Origin: Prolixibacteraceae bacterium
GTDB taxonomy: Bacteria > Bacteroidota > Bacteroidia > Bacteroidales > Prolixibacteraceae
DNA: 64,000 bases
Direction of reading: 5' to 3'
Assembly: GCA_021740385.1 (NCBI GenBank)
Contig: JAIOZY010000005.1
Coordinates: forward strand, 105,098 to 169,097
Made by a program: the position numbers and the translations under genes. The notes under the pieces are model-generated. The model ran no database searches and was not told the DNA's origin. It worked only from the letters and a program-made list of their open reading frames with translations. Shown here piece by piece: positions 54,552 through 63,866 of this stretch; the first letter of the stretch is position 1; the number at the start of each line of letters is the position of its first letter.

Positions 54552-54998
54552 CTAATTTCTACGGGCAGCAAAAAAAAGTTTTAACAGGCCGCTGCACTCA
54601 TTTTCCATTATGCCGCTTAAAATTTCGGTTTTGGGGTGCATTATCGAATCGGAATATAACGAGTACCCCCGTTTTTCATCGCTGGCACCATAAACCAAAC
54701 GGCCAATTTGTGCCCATGCCAGTGCACCGGCGCACATCACACACGGCTCGAGCGTCACATACAGCGTACATCCGGGCAGGTATTTGCCTCCCAGCAAATC
54801 CGATGCAGCCGTAATTGCCTGCATCTCGGCATGTGCCGTAACATCATTCAGTGTTTGAGTTAAATTATGGCAACGTGCAACAATTTTATTCTGGCAAACC
54901 ACCACACATCCAACCGGAACTTCTCCCTTTTCAAAAGCCTTTTTTGCCTCGTCAAGGGCTTTTTTCATAAAATATTCTTCGGAAAATATCTGTGCCAT
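54552..54998 (-). CDS. tadA: tRNA adenosine deaminase TadA-like
   Basis: Zinc deaminase making inosine at the wobble position of tRNA-Arg. The 148 residues have the zinc ligand and general-acid motif HAEMQAI (about 55-61), and the second ligand pair in PCVMCAGALAWAQIGRLVYG (near 85-104), with DEKRG downstream, as in TadA. Guanine or cytosine deaminase relatives cannot be wholly excluded. It is transcribed before the unknown 53910 gene, with an 87-nt gap. Confidence 0.88.
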   Translation of the reverse strand: MAQIFSEEYFMKKALDEAKKAFEKGEVPVGCVVVCQNKIVARCHNLTQTLNDVTAHAEMQAITAASDLLGGKYLPGCTLYVTLEPCVMCAGALAWAQIGRLVYGASDEKRGYSLYSDSIMHPKTEILSGIMENECSGLLKLFFAARRN

Positions 54999-55336
54999 AT
55001 CTACCTTTTTTGCTCTCTAAAAATACTCAATTTATAAAGGTTACAACAAAAAAAGAGATGTTTCCCTGAGATCAATGGTCTCTTTTTAGGTGTGATTAAA
55101 TCTAAAAATGCTATTATTTATTAACAATTATTTAAAAATAGCAAATGAACCATAAATGGAAAAAACAAGAACTGGCAAGCATTTCAGAATTATTACCCCA
55201 CAAAAAACACAAAATTCACCCCCACAACCTGTTAATAACTAAAGAAAAACAACAAATGTCGTTTTTTTAAAAACTTACATTTGATTATATTGTAATCGGT
55301 TTTGATTGTTAGTTAAGCTTTAGGGGAATACAAATT
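54999..55336. other. AT-rich gap upstream of the MATE leader
   Basis: A stretch without a supportable gene. It includes the divergent upstream region of tadA and several A/T runs near 55080-55270. Confidence 0.5.
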
Positions 55337-55471
55337 ATGGTCGAAATTGTACATAGCGAAAGAAATCTGGAAAAAAGAAAAACTTCATTGTTTGTTTTAA
55401 TTGGTGCTACTGTTTTAACATGGGGAATACTAATTTCAAGTTTTTATTTCTTTTTTAACGGCATCTATTAA
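55337..55471 (+). CDS. Small single-span membrane peptide (44 aa)
   Basis: A frame of 44 residues starting MVEIVHSERNLEKRKTSLFV, with a polar first third (basic KRK) and one hydrophobic helix (about 18-41) ending FFFNGIY. The inside-positive start followed by one membrane helix is how real small membrane peptides look. It lies upstream of the MATE leader on the same strand. No family recognised; a chance frame in AT-rich DNA is possible. Confidence 0.35.
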   Translation: MVEIVHSERNLEKRKTSLFVLIGATVLTWGILISSFYFFFNGIY

Positions 55472-55540
55472 AAAAGTTTTTTTAACCGGCTCCTCTTTTC
55501 ATAATTCATGGGTTTTAAACTTAAACCCGGTTTTATGTTA

Positions 55541-55572
55541 TTGTTTCTAAATAAAAATATTACCTATATTTG
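55541..55572 (+). promoter_or_regulatory. Promoter of the MATE leader transcript
   Basis: TATATTTG (55565-55572) fits TAnnTTTG, with TTG at 55541-55543, 21 nt upstream. Transcription would begin near 55579, immediately before the first arm of the leader RNA fold. Confidence 0.55.
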
Positions 55573-55580
55573 TACTTCAA

Positions 55581-55704
55581 TTAAGAACAAGAATTAAAAA
55601 AAGATGAAAAATACAACAACGCATATTGCGCCTTCATTTAGCCTTGTTGCGATGCATGTCGCAATTCCAGTCTGCTAACTGCGTTGTTCTTTGTTTCTTG
55701 TTCA
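55581..55704 (+). ncRNA. Structured leader RNA upstream of the MATE gene
   Basis: Three nested stems can be drawn: P1 GAACAAGAA (55585-55593) with TTCTTGTTC (55695-55703), 9 bp; P2 AACAACGCA (55615-55623) with TGCGTTGTT (55680-55688), 9 bp; P3 TTGCGA (55647-55652) with TCGCAA (55659-55664), 6 bp and a 6-nt loop. A 24-codon frame, ATG 55604 to TAA 55678 (MKNTTTHIAPSF ... VC), lies inside the fold, its start between P1 and P2. The geometry suits a translation-coupled leader or a riboswitch-like element. No known class was recognised. Confidence 0.5.
55604..55678 (+). CDS. Candidate 24-residue leader peptide
   Basis: The frame encodes MKNTTTHIAPSFSLVAMHVA plus IPVC. It is embedded in the nested RNA fold, with its stop just before the 3' arm of P2. 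If translated, a ribosome on it would open P2 and P3, as in attenuation-type control. Conservation is untested. Confidence 0.35.
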   Translation: MKNTTTHIAPSFSLVAMHVAIPVC

Positions 55705-55756
55705 CTTTTTCCATTAAATAACATAATCATTAATCCTTAAAACTGGAGGAATTATC

Positions 55757-55885
55757 ATGAAATCAACTGTGTACAACTGTGCGCGGGGAGGTTTTTTTAA
55801 CCTTTTTGCACAAACAAACCCCATCATTCACATTTTAAGTTGCGAACAGAACCTGCTTTTAAAACGAAAACAAATTGAAACATGA
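55757..55885 (+). CDS. Small ORF translationally coupled to the MATE gene (42 aa)
   Basis: A 42-residue frame starting MKSTVYNCARGGFFNLFAQT. It has an unusually good Shine-Dalgarno-like GGAGG 7-8 nt before its ATG. Its stop TGA overlaps the MATE start in ATGA (55882-55885), a classic coupling arrangement. It may serve to deliver ribosomes to the MATE gene rather than as a functional protein. Confidence 0.4.
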   Translation: MKSTVYNCARGGFFNLFAQTNPIIHILSCEQNLLLKRKQIET

Positions 55886-57285
55886 CACGACATTATACAC
55901 TTAAAACAATACTAAACGAAATAAAAGCCGCCCTTAATGGCGAAGAAAGAGACTATACTTCGGGCAGTATAAAAAGAGCCGTTTTTTTACTTTCAGTACC
56001 AATGGTACTCGAAATGCTTATGGAATCGGTTTTTGCTGTAGCCGATATCTTTTTTGTAAGCAAATTGGGTGCCGATGCTATTGCCACTGTGGGCATTACC
56101 GAATCGCTTGTTACAATAATTTATGCACTGGCCGCGGGAATGAGTGTGGCTACTGCTGCAATTGTAAGCCGCCGTACCGGTGAAAAAAACTTTAACGAAG
56201 CTGCAAACAGTGCATATCAGGCAGTAATTACCGGAATATGTATATCAATGGTTTTTGCAATACCCGGTATTGTTTTTGCCAAAGATATTTTGAAAGCAAT
56301 GAATGCTTCACCTGCCATTGTTGATCATTTTTCAGGGTATACCTCAATTATGTTTGGCAGCAACGTGGTTATCCTTTTACTGTTTATAAACAATGCCGTA
56401 TTCCGTAGTGCAGGAAAACCCGTGATAGCCATGCGCGTACTTTGGTTTGCAAATTTTGTCAACATTGTGCTCGACCCAATCTTTATTTTCGGTTTAGGAC
56501 CAATTCCGGCAATGGGCGTTAAAGGCGCAGCTATAGCAACAACTACCGGCCGTGGACTTGCCGTACTGTACCAGTTTTATATCCTTTTGTATGGTAAAGG
56601 AAAAATAAATTTCAGGGGCATCGACTTAAAACCACGTATGCAAATTATTGGCCGCATTTTCAGGTTGTCGACAGGTACGGTAAGCCAGAATATTATTGCC
56701 ACATCGAGCTGGATCATTTTAATGCGGATAGTTGCAAGATACGGTAGCGAAGTTTTAGCGGGGTACACCATTGCACTAAGGATAATTTTCTTTGCCCTGC
56801 TGCCTGCCCTGGGAATCGCGAATGCCGCTTCGACCCTCGTTGGCCAAAACCTGGGCGCCGGACATCCCGACCGTGCTTCAAAATCGGCATGGATAGCCGG
56901 CAAGGTTAACATGTGGCTAATGGGTATCATTTCGGTAATTCTCGTTTTTATGCCCAAATCGTTTATATCCTTTTTCTCAGGAGAAGTTGATATCATCCTG
57001 GCAGGGGCAACCAGCCTGAAAATTATCAGTGCCGGTTTTATTGTTTACGGACTGGGAATGGTATTGGTAAATGCACTGAACGGCGCTGGCGATACCCAAA
57101 CCCCCTTCCGTATCAACATCCTGAGTTTTTGGATTGTTGAAATTCCATTGGCATGGCTTTTGGCAACCCAAACCAATATGGGACAACAAGGAGTGTTCTG
57201 GGCAATTTTATTTGCCGAAACACTTATGACCCTGAGCATCCTCTACTTTTTCAAAAAAGGACGATGGAAATTGAAAAAGGTATAA
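55882..57285 (+). CDS. MATE-family multidrug/cation efflux transporter
   Basis: Na+- or H+-coupled exporter of the inner membrane. The 467 residues contain 12 predicted helices in two halves; IKRAVFLLSVPMVLEMLMES (about 29-48) opens half one and GRIFRLSTGTVSQNIIATSS (near 257) half two, the characteristic pseudo-repeat. IPAMGVKGAAIATTTGRGLA (near 210) is a typical DinF/NorM-type loop. The start codon overlaps the stop of a 42-aa frame. Substrate unknown. Confidence 0.9.
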   Translation: MTRHYTLKTILNEIKAALNGEERDYTSGSIKRAVFLLSVPMVLEMLMESVFAVADIFFVSKLGADAIATVGITESLVTIIYALAAGMSVATAAIVSRRTGEKNFNEAANSAYQAVITGICISMVFAIPGIVFAKDILKAMNASPAIVDHFSGYTSIMFGSNVVILLLFINNAVFRSAGKPVIAMRVLWFANFVNIVLDPIFIFGLGPIPAMGVKGAAIATTTGRGLAVLYQFYILLYGKGKINFRGIDLKPRMQIIGRIFRLSTGTVSQNIIATSSWIILMRIVARYGSEVLAGYTIALRIIFFALLPALGIANAASTLVGQNLGAGHPDRASKSAWIAGKVNMWLMGIISVILVFMPKSFISFFSGEVDIILAGATSLKIISAGFIVYGLGMVLVNALNGAGDTQTPFRINILSFWIVEIPLAWLLATQTNMGQQGVFWAILFAETLMTLSILYFFKKGRWKLKKV

Positions 57286-57298
57286 GTCCTTAACTATA

Positions 57299-57333
57299 AA
57301 GGAGCCCGGAATTGCATATGAATCGGGCTCCTT
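57299..57333 (+). terminator. Terminator hairpin after the MATE gene
   Basis: AAGGAGCCCG (57299-57308) and CGGGCTCCTT (57324-57333) pair over 10 bp around a 15-nt loop; the T-tract that follows is short (TTT), so it may be inefficient. Confidence 0.65.
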
Positions 57334-57380
57334 TCATCAAAAAATGATATAATAAATTCCTTTTTTTGAACCTTTCTCTG

Positions 57381-57388
57381 TAAATTTG
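57381..57388 (+). promoter_or_regulatory. -7 box of the lipoprotein gene
   Basis: TAAATTTG fits TAnnTTTG, 23 nt before the ATG at 57411. A TTTG at 57365-57368 is too near for the usual -33 spacing. Confidence 0.4.
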
Positions 57389-57410
57389 AACAAACCAATG
57401 AAAAAATACC

Positions 57411-58415
57411 ATGAAAAAAAGTCGTTTTTTCGTCCTGTTAGCATCGATTCTTATTTTTGTTTCCTGTGAAGATTTTCTCAATTTTTTAAAAGACCCCGAC
57501 AACTCCGGCTCTGAATCTGAAATCAGGATAAAAACCATAGAAAGTTATTACACCGACACGATTACTATTTCTGCCAGGCAGGAATTTATCTATTCAGGAG
57601 ATCAAATTGATACAGTGATCCTGTTAACAAAAGATTTATTTCCTGACAGACTTGCTGAAATCAACCGTAAAATATTTCATTATAATGGAAATACAATTAC
57701 AGAAAATACGGTAATAAACGGAGATACCACGGCCAAAACGGTTTTTGAGCTTGACGGCGAAAACCTCATTAAATCAACCGAAACGCACAAAGACACTGAA
57801 GGCCAATGGCAAACCGAAACCATTATTGAATACACCTACGAAGGCGATAAATTAAAATCTCAATTACAATATGATTTCGATAACGGTACAAAAACAAAAA
57901 CCAGCGAAGATTTCTACTTCTACGATGGCGATTTGATGATCAAATGCGATGAATACGGCGAAAATTGGGACTCAGGCACAAGTGAGTGGAAAAAAGTAAA
58001 TGAAAACGAATATTTGTATACCAATAACAAAATCGACACAATATTGGTCAAATCGCTACAGGCCGATGGCAGCTATAATGTTCAGTTTAAAACTACTTTT
58101 GAATACAGTGGGGATAAAATGATAAAAACATCATTCATAGCCTGGGACTATACCATTTCTGATTGGGGACCAAACCTTGAAGTGACTTACCACTATGATG
58201 ATGGTGGAACCCTTTTATATCAGTACCGAAAAACCATGATGAACGGTACTATAACAAAAACAGCGTATGAATGGGAAAACCAAAGCGGAAACATCGGCCT
58301 ATTGTGGACATTCCCATACCAACGGCAAATTGGCACAAGCCTGCTTAAAAGCAAGAAAATTGAAGAACTGTCCACTGGAAAACCGATCGCACAAAACCGT
58401 TTTTTCTTACCATAA
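57411..58415 (+). CDS. Lipoprotein with repeated Y/D-rich strands (paralogue 1)
   Basis: A 334-residue lipoprotein: signal peptide, lipobox VSC (Cys20), a short linker, then beta-strand repeats of the type YxYxGDKLxS, FHYNGNTITEN, EYTYEGDKLKSQL, FEYSGDKMIKTSF and TYHYDDGGTLLYQYRKT. These resemble YD-like cell-surface repeats but no domain is named with confidence. The C-terminus has IGTSLLKSKKIEEL. The next gene on the same strand is a paralogue with the same order of motifs, so they derive from a duplication. Surface location is inferred from the lipobox. Confidence 0.75.
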   Translation: MKKSRFFVLLASILIFVSCEDFLNFLKDPDNSGSESEIRIKTIESYYTDTITISARQEFIYSGDQIDTVILLTKDLFPDRLAEINRKIFHYNGNTITENTVINGDTTAKTVFELDGENLIKSTETHKDTEGQWQTETIIEYTYEGDKLKSQLQYDFDNGTKTKTSEDFYFYDGDLMIKCDEYGENWDSGTSEWKKVNENEYLYTNNKIDTILVKSLQADGSYNVQFKTTFEYSGDKMIKTSFIAWDYTISDWGPNLEVTYHYDDGGTLLYQYRKTMMNGTITKTAYEWENQSGNIGLLWTFPYQRQIGTSLLKSKKIEELSTGKPIAQNRFFLP

Positions 58416-58558
58416 AATTCCTAAAACCCATCCCAAAAAATTACTGCAAACATCATCATTGTTTTTCATGTTTTTATGATAAATATTATTGACAACAATC
58501 AGCCAATAGTTATTTTACATTTATGTAAGTTTAAAAAAATATTAAAACGAACATAATG

Positions 58559-59596
58559 ATGAAAAAAAGATGGTTTATTGCAATACCTTTTTAAATTATT
58601 TCTTTTTGCTCTTGTGAAGATATTTTTCAGTCTCCCAACAATAGTGATTCAAAATTCAGGATCAAATCTTACGATTTCTACTACAAAGATCCTGATAACG
58701 TCCATTACAGAAGAGAATATGTGTACGCCGGCAATAAAATTGATACAATTATTTTATACTCCAGGGAAAACTATGATTCAGGTGCTTTAATTGAAAACCG
58801 GCGTTATACTTTCCACTATAATGGTAACAACATTACAAAAAATCAATTTTGCTGTTACAACGCGTCAGGAAAATTGCTTGAAAATTACGATACAATTTCA
58901 ATAATAACCTATGAAACAGACGGTGAAAAAATCTTAAAAGTAACGAAAAAAGTAAAAAACAACATCACCAAAAAACTTGAAAAAAGAGACCTTACTGAAT
59001 ATTCATACAATGGCGAAAAACTGAAAACCGTATCTTTCTATTCGGTATACAAAGGCGAAAAAATAAAATGGGAAGAGTATGTATATATTTACGAAAATGA
59101 TTTGCTGACAAATTTCTACAAATACCGTTTAACCGGTTATGAAGAAATTGATGGTTTTAGAAAAGTAGAAGAAATAAATTTCCAATATAAAGACGAAAAA
59201 ATTGACACCATTACGCTAAAAACAATAAAAAATGACGGAACCGTTGAAATTAACCGGAAAGAAGTTTATGAATACAAGAACGGTGTGCTCCAAAAATATT
59301 CATGGTATTCGACAAATAAATCAACCGGTGTATGGGAAAAAATATGTGAAACGGAATACATTTATAACAAGAAAGGAATGGTTCAATGCCGCAAATACAA
59401 TGAAAATTCAAAAGCTGTATTTGAATGGGAAGAAAAAAAGGGCAATATATCGTTTTTTGACAACTCCTATAAAAATATTATTGGTACAGAAATCCTTAAA
59501 AGTACAAATATTAACTGCCCGATACAAACAGTGACACCCATACCGTTTAGAAACATTTATAGCGACATACAAGCCCCTGGCTGGTTCAATTTCTAA
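58559..59596 (+). pseudogene. Lipoprotein paralogue 2 with an in-frame stop in its signal peptide
   Basis: The reading frame from ATG 58559 gives MKKRWFIAIPF, then a TAA at 58592-58594, then continues in the same frame as IISFCSCEDIFQ, a lipobox-like continuation matching paralogue 1 (FVSCEDF). The body (Met near 58721 onward, ending 59596) keeps the repeated beta-strand pattern (FHYNGNNITKN; EYSYNGEKLKTVS; FQYKDEKIDTIT) and the IGTEILKS C-terminus. One substitution would restore a full-length lipoprotein of 345 residues. Either the gene is newly broken, the stop is read through, or this is a base-calling error. Confidence 0.65.
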
Positions 59597-59720
59597 AAAC
59601 AAAATCGTTTAAAATATCAAAAAAGGGCCCCACAACACCTCTTTTTAAAAAAGACCCCAATCGTGTAAAGGGTTGCCGTTTTCTTATTATTTTAGCGTCC
59701 GAATAAAAACCAATTTCATT

Positions 59721-61481
59721 ATGTACAGAACACACACTTGCGGCGAATTACGCATTGACCATGTTGGAAACGAAGTAACTTTAAGCGGCTGGGTACAAAG
59801 ACTTCGCCGGCTTGGTGGCATGACTTTCATCGATTTACGCGACCGGTACGGCATAACCCAACTTGTACTCGACGAAAAAGCGCCCGGGGACCTGAAAAAA
59901 AATGTAGACGGACTGGGACGTGAATTTGTAATTCAGGTTAAAGGTGTGGTGCTCGAAAGGCAAAGCAAGAACCCCAAAATGGATACCGGCGATGTTGAAA
60001 TCGACATCCGCTCATTAAAAACCCTCAGCCCATCGTTGGTTCCACCGTTTACCATTCAAACCGATACCGACGGCGGCGACGAACTGCGAATGAAATACCG
60101 CTACCTCGACCTAAGACGGAAAGTGGTACGCGAAAACCTCGTGCTGCGGTCGAAAATGGCCATTGCCATAAGGAATTACCTCGACTCGCAAAATTTTATC
60201 GAAACAGAAACCCCCGTACTCATTAAGTCGACTCCCGAAGGGGCCCGCGATTTTGTCGTTCCCTCGAGGATGAGCCCGGGCGAATTTTACGCCCTGCCCC
60301 AAAGCCCGCAGCAATTGAAACAACTTTTAATGGTGGCCGGCTTCGACCGCTATTACCAAATTGTAAAATGCTTCAGGGACGAAGACCTGCGGGCCGACCG
60401 CCAACCCGAGTTCACACAGATCGACTGCGAAATGTCGTTTGCCGAACAGGCCGACGTACTAAACACCTTTGAAGGGCTTACAAAACATCTTTTCAAGGCC
60501 ATAAAAGGAATAGAACTGACTGAAGAATTTCCCCGCATACCTTATGCCGAAGCCATGGAAAAATACGGCAGCGATAAACCCGATATCCGCTTCGGAATGC
60601 TTTTTAACGATATTACAAAGCTGGTTCAAAACCGCGATTTCAACGTTTTTAACACGGCTGAATATGTCGTAGCCGTTTGTGCCGAAAATTGTGCCGGATA
60701 CTCCAGGAAACAACTCGATGCCCTAACTAATTTCGTTAAAAAACCACAAATTGGCGCCAGGGGGCTGGTTTATATGAAATATAACGAAGACGGTTCATAT
60801 AAGTCGTCGGTAGATAAATTTTACACCGAAGAAGATTTGAAAAGCTGGGCTGAAGCATGTAACGCAAAACCGGGCGACTTGCTGCTCATCCTCTCGGGCG
60901 AGAAGGAAAAGACACAAAATCAAATGGGCGAACTCAGGCTCGAAATGGCCCGGCAACTCGGATTAAGGGATAAAAACACCTTTAAGCCATTGTGGGTTGT
61001 TGATTTTCCGTTGCTTGAATGGGACGAAGAAACACAGCGTTTTTATGCCATGCACCACCCGTTTACTTCGCCAAAACCCGAAGATATACCCTTGCTCGAC
61101 ACCGACCCGGGCAAAGTAAATGCCAATGCCTACGACCTGGTAATAAACGGTGTAGAAATTGGTGGCGGCTCGGTGAGGATTTTTGAAAGCGGGCTTCAGG
61201 CCAAAATGTTCAAATTGTTAGGCTTTACCCCCGAACAGGCCGAAGCACAATTTGGCTTTTTAATGAACGCCTTTAAATACGGTGCCCCGCCACATGCCGG
61301 CATTGCTTTTGGTTTCGACAGGCTTGTAAGCCTTTTTGCCGGCCTCGATTCGATTCGCGATGTTATTGCATTCCCGAAGAACAACTCGGGCCGCGATGTA
61401 ATGATGGATGCCCCGTCGCCGGTATCGGACGAACAACTTACCGAACTGGCACTGCAAATAAAACTTCCGGAAGCAAAATAA
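59721..61481 (+). CDS. aspS: Aspartyl-tRNA synthetase
   Basis: Class II synthetase charging tRNA-Asp. I choose ATG 59721 ([20 protein letters not shown]), giving 586 residues; the longer frame adds a 16-residue non-conserved start. The order is an N-terminal OB-fold anticodon-binding domain (about 1-105; [20 protein letters not shown]), the catalytic core ([20 protein letters not shown] near 138; [20 protein letters not shown] near 217), the GAD insertion (about 280-430) and motif 3 [16 protein letters not shown] near 535. Discriminating or non-discriminating type is not judged. Confidence 0.96.
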   Translation: MYRTHTCGELRIDHVGNEVTLSGWVQRLRRLGGMTFIDLRDRYGITQLVLDEKAPGDLKKNVDGLGREFVIQVKGVVLERQSKNPKMDTGDVEIDIRSLKTLSPSLVPPFTIQTDTDGGDELRMKYRYLDLRRKVVRENLVLRSKMAIAIRNYLDSQNFIETETPVLIKSTPEGARDFVVPSRMSPGEFYALPQSPQQLKQLLMVAGFDRYYQIVKCFRDEDLRADRQPEFTQIDCEMSFAEQADVLNTFEGLTKHLFKAIKGIELTEEFPRIPYAEAMEKYGSDKPDIRFGMLFNDITKLVQNRDFNVFNTAEYVVAVCAENCAGYSRKQLDALTNFVKKPQIGARGLVYMKYNEDGSYKSSVDKFYTEEDLKSWAEACNAKPGDLLLILSGEKEKTQNQMGELRLEMARQLGLRDKNTFKPLWVVDFPLLEWDEETQRFYAMHHPFTSPKPEDIPLLDTDPGKVNANAYDLVINGVEIGGGSVRIFESGLQAKMFKLLGFTPEQAEAQFGFLMNAFKYGAPPHAGIAFGFDRLVSLFAGLDSIRDVIAFPKNNSGRDVMMDAPSPVSDEQLTELALQIKLPEAK

Positions 61482-61501
61482 CACTGAAAAATATAGCGAT
61501 A

Positions 61502-61527
61502 CCCGGCACTCCCGATGCCGGGTTTTT
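61502..61527 (+). terminator. Terminator of aspS
   Basis: CCCGGCA (61502-61508), loop CTCCCGA, TGCCGGG (61516-61522) and TTTTT: a 7-bp GC-rich stem with a U-run, 20 nt after the aspS stop. The reverse-strand gene ends only four nt beyond it. Confidence 0.92.
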
Positions 61528-61530
61528 ATT

Positions 61531-62589
61531 TTATGGCCTGAAAACAATTCGCAGGCTCACTTCTCCTTCAACAGGTAACCCGTCTTTAACTTCGGGCGAC
61601 CATTTAGGGCCTTCTTTTATTACCCGTATGGCTTCTTCGGAAAAAGCCTTGCCGGGGCTTCGGATTATCTCAAAACCAAAAGGTTCACCCAGTTCGGTAA
61701 TTTTAAATGTGAGTCGTACGGTTTCGCGTCCCGTGCTTTCTGCCCCGGTGGGATATTTAACGTTTTCGGAAAGGTACTCCCTGAAAAGGGCATTGCCCCC
61801 CAGCGGTTCGGGACTTGCATTCACACCCGGCCGCATATTCATTTTTACCTCCTCAACTATAACCGGTGCTGAACTTGTTTCTGTTACAGCAATTGTTCCC
61901 GTTTTCACTGCATCCTGTCCGCTAATTTCAACTGTTCCGGTATCCTCTCCGGCATCAGGGGAAACTTTCATGGACTTAATCCCTCCCGAAAGTGCTGAAA
62001 CAGCAGTAACTTTAGGCTGAATTATGGCATCGGTTTCCATTATTTCCACTGCGTTTTCTTCGGTTTTCTGAAGTTTATCGCGGGCTTTTTTCTTCTCGTC
62101 AACACGATGCTTTTTCTCATCAGGAGCAAGTGTTTCGGTCGCTTGTTTTTCGGGTTTTTCGACCACGGCCAGCAAAACTTCTTCTGAAACAGTGTCGGTT
62201 TGCAATGAATCGGTTGCCGGTGGTATCGAATCAGCCACAAGTGGTTCAAATTGCTCTTTTTCGTTCCCGGCCATCTGTTGTGTTACTTCATTTTTCTGAT
62301 TAACAATCCAAAAAACAGCAAGGACGATTAAAGCAAACCCGGCCGCAACCGATAACGGAATAAGCAAACGGTTTTTGCTTTTACGTTTTCCGCCAACAAC
62401 ATCCAGGTTTTTTAAATCCCGTTCAATGCTCAATGGGTCATGTTCCGATAAGCCCTCGAAAGCCTCGGCAATAAAAGGATCGCGTTCAAGTTCCCGCTCA
62501 AATTCATAACGTTCCCTGTTTGAAAGCTGATCTTTCAAATAACGCAGTAACGTTTCAAGTCCATCGTTATGTCCTTTTTTATCGGTCAT
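61531..62589 (-). CDS. Anti-sigma-like membrane protein with TonB C-terminal domain
   Basis: A 352-residue protein: a cytosolic N-terminus (about 1-70, DGLETLLRYLKDQLSNRERY) typical of Bacteroidota anti-sigma partners, one membrane helix (about 76-96), a long polar periplasmic linker (100-260), and a C-terminal TonB-type domain (about 265-352; FREYLSENVKYPTGAESTGR; GEPFGFEIIRSPGKAFSEEA). Its start overlaps the sigma factor gene by 11 nt, so the pair is translationally coupled. It probably binds and holds the neighbouring ECF sigma factor; signal unknown. Confidence 0.8.
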   Translation of the reverse strand: MTDKKGHNDGLETLLRYLKDQLSNRERYEFERELERDPFIAEAFEGLSEHDPLSIERDLKNLDVVGGKRKSKNRLLIPLSVAAGFALIVLAVFWIVNQKNEVTQQMAGNEKEQFEPLVADSIPPATDSLQTDTVSEEVLLAVVEKPEKQATETLAPDEKKHRVDEKKKARDKLQKTEENAVEIMETDAIIQPKVTAVSALSGGIKSMKVSPDAGEDTGTVEISGQDAVKTGTIAVTETSSAPVIVEEVKMNMRPGVNASPEPLGGNALFREYLSENVKYPTGAESTGRETVRLTFKITELGEPFGFEIIRSPGKAFSEEAIRVIKEGPKWSPEVKDGLPVEGEVSLRIVFRP

Positions 62590-63166
62590 TTTTCGATTCG
62601 AGACAAATTTTCAGGTTCCGTTTCCCGTTTTGTATAAAACTCTTTACTTTTTTCTCGTCGCATTTCATTGTTTCGGCAATTTCGCGGTAGCACTTTTTCT
62701 GAAAATAAAACAACTTTATGCTGCTTTGTTGTTCTTCTTTCAGCTTCTCAATGCAATTTTTCAAAGCATCGGTCAACCGTTTTTCTTCATCTAAGGGATG
62801 AATTTCGATGTCGTTTTCCACAAAATTTTGTTCATCTTTTTGCCATTTTTTTAGCTTTTCGTCGTTTGACTGCCGTTTTCGCAACTCAAGCAGGCAATGA
62901 TTTTTTGAAACAACATACAGCCAGTTTTTAAAATGGTTGATCTCCTGTTTCACCGCTTCGATGGTCAGCTTTTCGAAAATTTGCATTACCGCATCCTGGG
63001 CATCGGCCTTGTTTTTCAGGTATTTTAAACACAAACCGTATACCAGGTGCATGTACTTTTGATACAGTTCACCAAGTATTTCCAGATTGCCTGTTTTCCT
63101 GAACTCCCTGATTTGTATCAGATCGAGCTGGCGGTCGAATTCAACTTGTTTTTTCGATAATGGCAT
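62579..63166 (-). CDS. ECF-type RNA polymerase sigma factor
   Basis: The 195 residues show sigma region 2 (about 25-90; ILGELYQKYMHLVYGLCLKY; AVMQIFEKLTIEAVKQEINH) and region 4 (about 125-190; ALKNCIEKLKEEQQSSIKLF, then YREIAETMKCDEKKVKSFIQ as the helix-turn-helix). The linker is short, as in ECF group sigmas. It precedes and overlaps the anti-sigma/TonB gene. Its regulon is unknown. Confidence 0.9.
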   Translation of the reverse strand: MPLSKKQVEFDRQLDLIQIREFRKTGNLEILGELYQKYMHLVYGLCLKYLKNKADAQDAVMQIFEKLTIEAVKQEINHFKNWLYVVSKNHCLLELRKRQSNDEKLKKWQKDEQNFVENDIEIHPLDEEKRLTDALKNCIEKLKEEQQSSIKLFYFQKKCYREIAETMKCDEKKVKSFIQNGKRNLKICLESKNDR

Positions 63167-63279
63167 CCATTGTTTCTTTTCGATGGTTATAAAAGTAACA
63201 ACAAATTTTTAAAAAAAAATTTATGGAATCTTATTCGTCCCTGCATCTTTATTTCAGAAATCGATAAAACAAAACGGTT

Positions 63280-63866
63280 ATGAAACGAACAATGATCACC
63301 TTTTTACTATTCACATTCTGCGTACTGCCATTATTTGCCCAAAACCTGATTACAGGCAGGGTTGTAAATGAATCGAATGCCGGGCTTCCGGGTGTTCGTG
63401 TAACAATTGAACCGGGCAATGCCCATACAAAAACCGATCAAAACGGTTACTACCGAATTGAAACGGATTCGCTGGCTGAAAAAATCGTTTTTTCATTGCC
63501 GGGAATGGCAACTCAAACCGTACCCATCAACAACAAGCATCAAATTGATGTTACTTTAAAAAAAGTGAAAAAAACCAAAGTTTCAGCAATGGATCATTCT
63601 GGAATTATGGTAACCGGGGTTAACATGAAAGCTCATTCGGTATTATCGGTAGCGCCTACGTTTGCCGGCGTTCCCGCCAATTACAATACCGAAGATTATT
63701 CTGCCATTCATGAAAACGGGTTCCGATCGGTAAACCTGAACCCGCTTTCAACGTTTTCGATCGATGTTGATAATGCTTCGTATTCAAACATACGCCGCTT
63801 TATTAACATGGGGCAACTGCCCCCGGCCGATGCCGTACGTATTGAAGAAATGATCAACTACTGTTA
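63280..63866 (+). pseudogene. YfbK-like vWA protein gene truncated by an insertion
   Basis: The 5' part encodes a signal peptide ([20 protein letters not shown]), a carboxypeptidase-D-like regulatory beta-sandwich (about 22-95; [20 protein letters not shown]) and the start of the YfbK vWF_A N-terminal region ([36 protein letters not shown]). The frame then runs into foreign sequence after the TA at 63859-63860 and stops at once (C, TAA). The family continues with aromatic residues and a vWA domain with a metal site; these are missing here. The native gene is divergent from the sigma/anti-sigma pair, a usual Bacteroidota set. Confidence 0.8.

Noticed and set aside
58578..58790. 70-aa frame in the paralogue 2 signal region
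   Set aside because: It is in another frame and lacks a lipobox; the frame with the TAA and lipobox fits the paralogue better.
59673..59720. Longer start of aspS
   Set aside because: The extra 16 residues are not conserved; [10 protein letters not shown] at 59721 is the usual start.
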